This document shows positions 30,780 through 36,390 of a stretch of 36,390 bases of DNA, in pieces. The notes beneath the pieces were generated by a model. The model saw nothing but the letters and a program-made list of their open reading frames with translations. It did no database searches and was not told where the DNA came from. A program made the position numbers and the translations under genes. The DNA is from Parageobacillus caldoxylosilyticus NBRC 107762 (lineage in GTDB: Bacteria; Bacillota; Bacilli; Bacillales; Anoxybacillaceae). The stretch is taken from assembly GCF_000632715.1 (NCBI RefSeq), contig NZ_BAWO01000060.1, positions 1-36,390 on the forward strand. Reading direction: 5' to 3'. Numbering within the stretch: the first letter of the stretch is position 1; the number at the start of each line of letters is the position of its first letter.

Positions 30780-31541
30780 TTAGCAATCAACAGTACCTTC
30801 AGGGAGAGCAGGAGTTATTTGTGTAGCCTGAACTTGCATTTGTTGGACTTGTAATATTTTTAAAGTAAGGTCCATTACGATTTTTTCGCGTAACGTGCTA
30901 AATTGCCCTTTGATGTCTACATTAACTGGTGAAAAATCAAGTTCGTAGAAATTTGCAGCTACTAATTCGCCGTATGGTTGTTCATTATATTTGACGAGAT
31001 TTTGGAAGAAATATTTATCTAAGCGAGGAGTTAAGTCGCTTTTCTCATTAAGGAAGAAAGCCTTGCTGTCTTCTGAAACACCTATAATTGGGAACGTGAG
31101 GAACTGATCAGCTGTAATTTCTGTAAAACCAGAGAACGCAACTTCCGCAATTCGATCTTGAAGTGCTCCATTACATGCACTGGAAGCATATTCAATATCT
31201 TTCCGAATGAATCCTGATACAAATAATTTAGCTCTTGTGACTCTAAAAAAGTCAGTTTCGCCAATACGCTCAAATCTAACAGGTACCAGTTTCACTTGTT
31301 CTAGAAATACATTCTTTGTCACTCTCTTAATTTCAGTTGCTGCTGGGCTAAGTGGAATGTCTGCTTCTACAACAACTTGAATGGTTTTTTCTGCTAGTAC
31401 AACCGGAACTTTAAGAATTGGCGTAAGACCTGGTGTTTGGATAACCGGGGTATTTTCATTGGATAATGGAATTTGTTCTGTCGCTGTTACTGGACAAGCT
31501 GGGGTTGGTTGTCCGCACTTATTGCCAAATCCTCCACTCAT
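30780..31541 (-). CDS. Predicted spore-surface protein (CsxC/SPOCS-like), copy 1
   Basis: A 253-residue soluble protein without signal peptide. Residues 44-119 (LKVPVVLAEKTIQVVVEADI ... KLFVSGFIRKDIEYAS) form a beta-rich unit resembling the SPOCS/DUF3794 pattern found in spore coat and exosporium proteins such as CsxC. Residues about 134-204 form a second unit (FSGFTEI ... TPRLDKYFFQNLVKYNEQPY), and 218-237 a conserved helix (EKIVMDLTLKILQVQ). ATG at 31539-31541 follows AAGGAG. A sigma-K-like promoter is upstream. It is paralogous to the next minus-strand gene, in which the same units are in another order. Spore location is inference. Confidence 0.7.
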   Translation of the reverse strand: MSGGFGNKCGQPTPACPVTATEQIPLSNENTPVIQTPGLTPILKVPVVLAEKTIQVVVEADIPLSPAATEIKRVTKNVFLEQVKLVPVRFERIGETDFFRVTRAKLFVSGFIRKDIEYASSACNGALQDRIAEVAFSGFTEITADQFLTFPIIGVSEDSKAFFLNEKSDLTPRLDKYFFQNLVKYNEQPYGELVAANFYELDFSPVNVDIKGQFSTLREKIVMDLTLKILQVQQMQVQATQITPALPEGTVDC

Positions 31542-31591
31542 AACTAATCCACTCCTTATATTTTTTGAGCTTTTCTAAAGCTCTACGTTAA

Positions 31592-31618
31592 TACAATATT
31601 CAGCATTCATTTGAAAGT
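31592..31618 (-). promoter_or_regulatory. Sigma-K-like promoter for spore protein copy 1
   Basis: On the minus strand AC (31618-31617), 16 bp, then AATA-TTG-TA (31600-31592), against the sigma-K pattern AC-N16/17-CATANNNTA with one mismatch. It sits about 50 bp before the start codon. The neighbouring paralogue has the same arrangement. Confidence 0.45.
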
Positions 31619-31679
31619 ATAGGGTAATATAATAGTGATTTTTCTCATTTTTAAATTAGTAGATACGTTCGATTATCTT

Positions 31680-32855
31680 CTAGATCCCTTTGCCATCATA
31701 ACGGACTCGAACTGGTTGTACTTGCAGTAAATGAATGATTAAATCCAATACAATTTTTTGGCATAATTGACGTAAATGAGTTACCGGGGTTTTTTGTATG
31801 GAACCCGTATTTCTATTGTAAACTGCGGTATATTCAATATTTTGATGTATATATCCTTCTATAAATAAATTTCCCTTTAATGCTGTACATATCCCATTAT
31901 CCAATGATGGAGAAAATTGTGTAGGTACGAATTTGCAATTTGTCAGTACGACTTCTTTAGAGATTTCATTAACCTTCATAATCTCTTCTTCAAACACAAC
32001 ATCTTCTTCTAAACATATTTCAATTTCGTATTCCCCGACTACAACCGGAACTCTAATTTGTATGAAATCATGGGAATTACAGGATTGATTATCTGTTTCT
32101 TTTGTTTTTGTGAATAGTGAGTCATGTATGGGAATCACAACTGATTTATAATGATTTTTTTTGTTCTTCGTGCCATAAGTGCGGACCGTGTCAGTGAAAA
32201 ATATCATTTCGTGAATTTTAGAGGAAACTAAACAACAATAAGGCTGTTCAGGATAATAAGTTGTCGTATGAAGTAGTTTTGTGTCTAATTGAGGAGTTTG
32301 TCTATTGTTTGGGTCAAGAAATTCAGCCGTATGTTGAACTGTGCCGCCAAAGACAGAAGGATGAAGAAAATCGTCAATTTCTACAAAAGTGGAGAATGGA
32401 CTTTTTATCGTCATAGAACGTATTTTTCCGTATTGATGAGATTCATCTGCATCATCAGCTCGATTGGGTTCATCAATACTCTCTCTGGCAAGCATATTAT
32501 TCAATTCATCCGCAAAGCCAGATTCAGAAGTATACACAGGTTCCAAAGCAGAATCAGTTTGAGGCTCAGCATTTGTGTTATCGGCATGGCCAGTCTGAAA
32601 AACATGCTTAACATCAGTGAAACCAGCCCTTTTAGAAACATGATTAGCTTCAGAATGGGGAATTTGCTCAACTGTATCAACATAGCTTGGTCCAGTATCT
32701 GATTCGTAAATAGCATGATTACCCTTTTCTGTCCTTTTTTTGTTTATACATTGATAACAGCGGGCTATAGATTTTTTTTGAACTTCTGAAGATTGAAAAG
32801 TGTTTATTTTTTTAGCACGTATTTGCTTTATTCTCCTATAGTCAATCCTTTTCAT
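31680..32855 (-). CDS. Predicted spore-surface protein (CsxC/SPOCS-like), copy 2 with long N-terminal region
   Basis: A 391-residue protein. The first about 145 residues begin basic (MKRIDYRRIKQIRAKKINTF) and turn acidic and low in order. Then come units shared with the copy-1 protein: residues about 152-221 (PFSTFVEIDDFL ... TPQLDTKLLHTTTYYPEQPY), 265-343 (IQIRVPVVVGEYEIEICLEE ... GNLFIEGYIHQNIEY) and 363-384 (QKIVLDLIIHLLQVQ). The first two are swapped relative to copy 1. ATG at 32853-32855 follows GGGAGTG, and a sigma-K-like promoter lies upstream. Spore coat or exosporium location is likely but not proven. Confidence 0.65.
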   Translation of the reverse strand: MKRIDYRRIKQIRAKKINTFQSSEVQKKSIARCYQCINKKRTEKGNHAIYESDTGPSYVDTVEQIPHSEANHVSKRAGFTDVKHVFQTGHADNTNAEPQTDSALEPVYTSESGFADELNNMLARESIDEPNRADDADESHQYGKIRSMTIKSPFSTFVEIDDFLHPSVFGGTVQHTAEFLDPNNRQTPQLDTKLLHTTTYYPEQPYCCLVSSKIHEMIFFTDTVRTYGTKNKKNHYKSVVIPIHDSLFTKTKETDNQSCNSHDFIQIRVPVVVGEYEIEICLEEDVVFEEEIMKVNEISKEVVLTNCKFVPTQFSPSLDNGICTALKGNLFIEGYIHQNIEYTAVYNRNTGSIQKTPVTHLRQLCQKIVLDLIIHLLQVQPVRVRYDGKGI

Positions 32856-32890
32856 TACATTTCACTCCCAATCGGACTAATCGTTACTGT

Positions 32891-32918
32891 ATTATTTATG
32901 CTTTATTTCAGTTTTTGT
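32891..32918 (-). promoter_or_regulatory. Sigma-K-like promoter for spore protein copy 2
   Basis: Minus strand AC (32918-32917), 16 bp, then CATA-AAT-AA (32900-32892), one mismatch from CATANNNTA, about 37 bp before the start codon. Confidence 0.45.
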
Positions 32919-33056
32919 CCATGTATAACTCTGAAAATTTCAAAAACAAGGATTTACAATCAGCTTAAGCATTTATACCATTTAACTTGCTCATTCGCAC
33001 AGCAGCAGAGGACCGTATCATATGAGAACGAAATAAATTTCAAGGGAAGAAGACGG

Positions 33057-33161
33057 ATGATGGGGAAGAGGTGGCGTGTCGGAAGTCGATTTATACCGAT
33101 TTCAAGGATTAGACAAATACAACAAAAATACAACAATAGCCGAAGTGGTTATTCATCGTAA
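33057..33161 (+). CDS. Possible small basic protein
   Basis: A 34-residue frame (MMGKRWRVGSRFIPISRIRQ and 14 more, Ser/Arg/Gln-rich) with AAGGGA 8 bases before the ATG, divergent from the spore-protein genes. It is highly basic, like small spore or nucleic-acid-binding peptides, but no family is recognised and the length is too small for certainty. Confidence 0.3.
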   Translation: MMGKRWRVGSRFIPISRIRQIQQKYNNSRSGYSS

Positions 33162-33571
33162 AACAAAAAATATTAATAATATTCATTTTGTTATATCTTA
33201 CTAAATATCCCAAAACCAAGCGCAAATTCAACCAAGCGCAAATTCTTTTGTATTATAAAAATAAAACTATGTTCTAAATAACCAATGAAATAAAAAATAA
33301 AAACTCCACTTAATAGAACCTATGTCATTGATAGCGCAATGACGTAAGAACAATCAACTTTACGAAGCTTATGAAGTCGAAGACAGAAATTGTATGTTTC
33401 AAAAACGTGATCAAGAGATTATATTGAAGATGCGTTATAGAACAAACCAAATAAAGCCATTAAAAGGAGTTATTTATATAGAACACAAATCTCATGAGAA
33501 TCATCCACATCATTCTTAGTATTTAGGATTCATCGATTGGTGTTTCCGTTCTTCTATTTAACTATAAGAAT
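33162..33571. other. AT-rich stretch without a recognised gene
   Basis: No supported gene. It holds a perfect 16-bp tandem repeat (33214-33245) and a 21-bp sequence at 33265-33285 that recurs near dinB (5210-5230). Confidence 0.5.
33214..33245. repeat. Perfect 16-bp tandem duplication
   Basis: The unit AACCAAGCGCAAATTC occurs twice in a row without a mismatch in an otherwise unstructured AT-rich region. Recent slippage or a paired protein-binding site are both possible. Confidence 0.9.
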
Positions 33572-33604
33572 TGGGCAACTTCGTTATGGAGTTGCCCATT
33601 TTTA
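33572..33604 (+). terminator. Orphan plus-strand terminator
   Basis: Stem TGGGCAACT/AGTTGCCCA with a 9-nt loop followed by TTTTT. No intact plus-strand gene is close upstream. Confidence 0.8.
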
Positions 33605-33605
33605 G

Positions 33606-33650
33606 AAAAAAGTTGGCCAAAAGTATAATTTTTTGGGCCAACTCCTTTTT
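33606..33650 (-). terminator. Terminator of the speD-speE pair
   Basis: Stem GTTGGCC/GGCCAAC (33612-33618 with 33636-33642) bounded by A6 on the left and T6 on the right, so it works in both directions. On the minus strand it lies 27 bp after the aminopropyltransferase stop. Confidence 0.8.
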
Positions 33651-33676
33651 TAAATGGGAAATGACTTCTGTTTTAC

Positions 33677-34669
33677 TCACAAGTATAAATTTTCCTTTTT
33701 AAATATCTTGTGCAATATGGAGTTTCTCTTTGAATTTACGATAGCGTGGTTTTTCTTTGCTAAAATTTTAGGAGGGAAATAGGACAATTTTTTTAGATTA
33801 GCAGGCAAAGTGCGGCACGGTACTTGAACGTACTTGTTCCCCCACGAGATGGATCTTTTTGCCCCTATATGGAAACCCCAATCTCCAAAAGACGGAATAA
33901 TCGTGTGATAGCTAAGCGTTTGAAACCCTGCGCTTTCAATTGTTCTTCCGATGCTCCAAAAGACAATTGGCGTATCTTCAGGGGAATTGGATTGACAGAC
34001 AAACACTCCGTCATCAGCAAGCGAACGTTTTAGGAGGGAGTAAAATTCTGTTGTATAAAGATCGCTAATCGTTTGATCTGTCGGGTCAGGAAAATCAACG
34101 ATAATGATATGATAAGGAGAGCGATTGGAAGCGAGAAAGTCTACGGCATCTTGAGGATGAACGGTTACTCGGGAATCATAGAGAGAATATTGATTAAGAG
34201 ATGCTAAGCTTTTGACTTTTTTAGCAGCCTCTAATACTAACGGATCTAAATCAACAAGGTCAACATGTTTCACATCACCGTATTTGAGAACTTCTCTTAA
34301 CGCCAGACCGTCCCCACCGCCTAAAATAAGTACCCGTTCATGATTGGAAGCCAAAGTGAAGGCGGGGTGTACAAGTGCTTCATGGTAAATTCGTTCATCT
34401 AAGGAACTAAACTGCAATTGCTGATCTAAATACATTCTTAAATCGGTTGCTTCAATAATTTGGATGTTTTGAAACGCGCTTTTTTCTTTAAATAAGCTCC
34501 TATGCTTGACATTTAAAAGCTCTTGCAATCCGATGCGATCCCATTTGTCTCCGCGGCTGCTTTCGTTGCTGCTGTCTTCCCGCGGTGTTGGGGAAGTGGA
34601 AGAGAAATGTAACCGGCGGTCATATTCCGGAGAAAACCAGGGTTTTGTTTTTTGCTTTCTTGAGTTCAT
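33677..34669 (-). CDS. Polyamine aminopropyltransferase-like protein (SpeE family, divergent)
   Basis: A 330-residue protein of the spermidine/spermine synthase fold. An N-terminal extension of about 60 residues, Ser/Arg-rich, precedes the core. The core has IIEATDLRMYLDQQLQFSSL, DERIYHEALVHP, the AdoMet-type loop GGGDGLALREVLKYG (117-131), VDLVDLDP and the active-site strand VDFPDPTDQ (191-199), then LYTTEFYSLLK. The DFPDP spelling resembles SpeE-like proteins of the membrane-fused type more than canonical SpeE (DSTDP). ATG at 34667-34669 follows AAAGGAGG. It is downstream of, and coupled to, the AdoMet decarboxylase-like gene. The product could be spermidine, a longer or branched polyamine, or something else. 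Confidence 0.8.
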   Translation of the reverse strand: MNSRKQKTKPWFSPEYDRRLHFSSTSPTPREDSSNESSRGDKWDRIGLQELLNVKHRSLFKEKSAFQNIQIIEATDLRMYLDQQLQFSSLDERIYHEALVHPAFTLASNHERVLILGGGDGLALREVLKYGDVKHVDLVDLDPLVLEAAKKVKSLASLNQYSLYDSRVTVHPQDAVDFLASNRSPYHIIIVDFPDPTDQTISDLYTTEFYSLLKRSLADDGVFVCQSNSPEDTPIVFWSIGRTIESAGFQTLSYHTIIPSFGDWGFHIGAKRSISWGNKYVQVPCRTLPANLKKLSYFPPKILAKKNHAIVNSKRNSILHKIFKKENLYL

Positions 34670-34675
34670 GGGAAG

Positions 34676-35077
34676 CTATCCTCCTTTCGAAGAATCAAAA
34701 GGCGTCATTTCCTTGCTCGAAATAAGTTGAAGTTGTGTCACTCCGCGGAAAAGGGAGTAAACCATCGCTCTTTTTGAAGAAAGTCCTTTTAACAGAGATT
34801 CAACTTGGTCCATAGGGTCTTGTTTCCCGCACGTATAAAAATCCAACGATGCATATCCTTCTTCAGGCCATGTATGAATGGATATATGCGAAGTGGATAA
34901 AATAAGCATTCCTGTTATTCCCTGTGGGTTAAATTGGTAAAAATACGAATACAAAACCTCCATGCCTGCATCTTGTGCCGTTTTTGTCAGCAATTGTTCT
35001 AAATGTGTCATGTTATTTAAAAGAGAGGAATCGCAATCAAATGCATCAATGATAATATGTTTTCCTTCCACATTCAA
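34676..35077 (-). CDS. S-adenosylmethionine decarboxylase proenzyme-like protein (SpeD family), variant cleavage site
   Basis: A 133-residue pyruvoyl-enzyme precursor. Ser63 (future pyruvoyl), His68 and Cys83 are all present at the same numbers as in the Thermotoga enzyme (STSHISIHTWPEEGYASLDF...C). The residue before the cleavage Ser is Thr62 instead of the usual Glu of the SESH motif. The enzyme normally makes decarboxylated AdoMet for the aminopropyltransferase encoded 6 bp downstream. SpeD homologues with altered motifs have been found to decarboxylate arginine or ornithine instead, so the substrate should not be assumed. The C-terminus is Ser/Lys/Gly-rich. Confidence 0.85.
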   Translation of the reverse strand: MNVEGKHIIIDAFDCDSSLLNNMTHLEQLLTKTAQDAGMEVLYSYFYQFNPQGITGMLILSTSHISIHTWPEEGYASLDFYTCGKQDPMDQVESLLKGLSSKRAMVYSLFRGVTQLQLISSKEMTPFDSSKGG

Positions 35078-35215
35078 AGTACATCATTCCTTTCTATATT
35101 CCTGCTGTTTATCCTATGGGTTTTTTTGTGAAACGTTTGTATGATTGTCCTTAACTATTTATAAATGGTTAGCTGTTGAAAAAGTGGACACTCAAACATT
35201 GCAAAAGAGGATATG
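35078..35215. other. Intergenic DNA upstream of speD
   Basis: No gene is supported here. It forms the left part of the roughly 420-bp gap between the minus-strand speD-like gene and the plus-strand lipoprotein gene; the rest holds one doubtful short frame at 35216-35329. Confidence 0.5.
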
Positions 35216-35329
35216 ATGAGTAACGTTTTGATCAACTTTATCAAATCCATTTTGAAATACATAAAAACGGGTTTGTTCAATTTAAATCGCATAGATTTTT
35301 CATTATTGCGGAGAAAATATAAAAGTTAA
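35216..35329 (+). CDS. Possible small cationic peptide
   Basis: A 37-residue frame starting MSNVLINFIKSILKYIKTGL, then FNLNRIDFSLLRRKYKS. AAGAGG lies 5-8 bases before the ATG. It is amphipathic and strongly basic, as in small membrane-active peptides, but there is no recognised family and the surroundings are AT-rich, so chance is a real possibility. Confidence 0.25.
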   Translation: MSNVLINFIKSILKYIKTGLFNLNRIDFSLLRRKYKS

Positions 35330-35496
35330 AAGTACAGAGGCTTTCTCTGCATTCAACTTATCGACAAGCTGCAAATGAAGAGCTGTTAAAGCCAAAAAGC
35401 AATCGGTCTTAACAAAAAGAGCAAATAAACGGAGTTAGAGGTACAAAAGTATTTTACGTCGAATACAATTTATATAACAGGAGGTGAGCATATCAT

Positions 35497-36234
35497 ATGC
35501 AAAAACAATTATTCACAGCTTTTCTTTTATTTCCTTTATTGTTGTTAAGTTCCTGTTTGTCAGAAGAAATGGTACAACAAGAAGGAAGTCAAGTCAAAGA
35601 AGCGGCTGTTCAGAGCGGGAACATTGCTAATCAGAAAAAAGATACCCCACAGCAAAACACACCATCGCCAAAATATGACAAGGCTGTTACCGCTCCTGCT
35701 GACAAAACGCAAAATCCAACAGCAAAAGAAGACAACGTTACTGTCACTTCGAAGCAACCTGCACAATCCTCCATCGGTTCAAAACAGCTACAAGAATTCA
35801 AAAATACGACTAATCAACATCCGACCAATACAAAATCATCCGCCAATGAGCAGAAGCAAACGAACGCAGCACTCACTTACGACCAAGTGAAAAGCACTCT
35901 CCATAAAGGCATGAGCAAAGAGGAAGTGGAAGCGTTCCTAAAGGTTACAGGAGTGAAAATCGTTAGCGCGTTGGACGGGAAAACCATGTACCGATATGAT
36001 ATAGCCTTCCCCGACCATTATCAGTTTACCGCAACCTTAGCAGAGGATGGAACGCAATTAGATGATGTAGATATTGATGGGGTAAAAAAATATAAAGGGG
36101 TCATCGTCTTTGTGGAATATGATGAACAAGCCACTATAAAAGGCTATTCTATTTTCTATGTGGACGAAAAAACACAAAAAGTCCATGCCTACTATCATTA
36201 CCCAACCTTTGAAAAAACGGATATTCTAGAATAA
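35497..36234 (+). CDS. Lipoprotein with low-complexity linker and C-terminal SmpA/OmlA-like domain
   Basis: A 245-residue exported lipoprotein: signal peptide with lipobox LSSC (Cys20). A hydrophilic Gln/Asn/Ser/Thr/Lys/Pro-rich linker spans about residues 25-120. A folded C-terminal domain (about 123-245) opens with TYDQVKSTLHKGMSKEEVEA, the pattern of SmpA/OmlA-type or DUF4947-like domains, and continues in beta strands (MYRYDIAFPDHYQFTATLAE). ATG at 35497 follows a strong AGGAGGTGAG. Role unknown; probably anchored on the outer face of the membrane. Confidence 0.8.
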   Translation: MQKQLFTAFLLFPLLLLSSCLSEEMVQQEGSQVKEAAVQSGNIANQKKDTPQQNTPSPKYDKAVTAPADKTQNPTAKEDNVTVTSKQPAQSSIGSKQLQEFKNTTNQHPTNTKSSANEQKQTNAALTYDQVKSTLHKGMSKEEVEAFLKVTGVKIVSALDGKTMYRYDIAFPDHYQFTATLAEDGTQLDDVDIDGVKKYKGVIVFVEYDEQATIKGYSIFYVDEKTQKVHAYYHYPTFEKTDILE

Positions 36235-36249
36235 TCTAAAAAACAACCA

Positions 36250-36390
36250 GTACAATGATAGGATCCCCTTATAGTAGACAGAAAAAAGAAAGGGATGTAC
36301 TGTCTCTGCTATGGAAGGGGATATTTTTATGGGAAAAATCAGAAAAACTTATTAGATGTGGTGAAGAAATATTTGTTAGGAGCATTCCTG
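36250..36390 (+). mobile_element. Possible left end of an IS3-family element with broken orfA
   Basis: The stretch GATCCCCTTATAGTAGACAG resembles IS3-type terminal sequences. Downstream, AAGGGG precedes an ATG at 36329 that reads MGKIRKTY and then TAG, the usual opening of IS3 OrfA proteins but cut after 8 codons. The window ends before more can be read. Confidence 0.35.

Noticed and set aside
32793-33056. Longer upstream part of the plus-strand frame over the spore-protein start
   Set aside because: It is antisense to the start and promoter of the minus-strand spore gene; only the last 34 codons have their own ribosome site.
1-36390. CRISPR array, rRNA or tRNA genes
   Set aside because: No regularly spaced repeats and no conserved rRNA or tRNA sequence were recognised on reading either strand.

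Overview
The window looks like the chromosome of a thermophilic, spore-forming member of the Bacillaceae of the Geobacillus/Parageobacillus type. This rests on gene content (KinB-type sporulation kinase, spore-surface proteins with sigma-K-like promoters, YdbS/YdbT pair, DUF2935 protein, PhoP-type boxes), on strong AGGAGG-like ribosome sites with TTG/GTG starts, and on moderate GC. No rRNA, tRNA or CRISPR array was seen. The species call is inference.

Layout. 130-4792: a complete branched-chain amino-acid ABC importer (livH-livM-livG-livF, then the lipoprotein livJ) ending at a strong terminator. 4840-9100: a decayed small membrane-protein gene, DNA polymerase IV (dinB), two small membrane proteins, a SatD/DUF3307 pair, then fossils of an operon that included an ADP-ribosylglycohydrolase. 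9099-15278: a QueT-type transporter with a structured leader, a DMT/DUF606 transporter, a YhgE/Pip membrane protein, a broken LacI-type regulator and the YdbS/YdbT PH-domain pair.

15383-18430: a DUF2935 protein, then an insertion-sequence graveyard with an intact IS200/IS605 TnpA and a shattered DDE transposase. 18576-22226: kinB, a cytochrome c oxidase subunit 2A fossil, a LysE exporter, a fragment of a second KinB-like kinase and a ferritin-like protein. 22487-24696: beta-carbonic anhydrase, a flavodoxin-fold NAD(P)H oxidoreductase and an NAD(P)-binding SDR protein.

24867-27169: a secreted GlpQ-like/PhoD-like fusion behind an array of 11-bp-phased PhoP-like boxes. A phosphate-starvation role in teichoic-acid or phosphodiester scavenging is the natural reading. 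27184-30275: an arsenic region with an acr3 tail, arsC, a Cys-rich MarR regulator, arsM and an arsN1-like acetyltransferase. arsM and the acetyltransferase gene each follow a decayed copy of the same permease gene.

30780-32855: two related spore-surface-type proteins whose shared segments occur in a different order. 33677-35077: an unusual AdoMet decarboxylase/aminopropyltransferase pair. 35497-36234: a lipoprotein. The window closes on what may be the left end of an IS3-type element. The most notable biology is the PhoP-controlled phosphodiesterase fusion, the arsenic methylation/acetylation cluster, the rearranged spore proteins and the atypical SpeD/SpeE pair. At least ten gene fossils indicate active genome decay and rearrangement.
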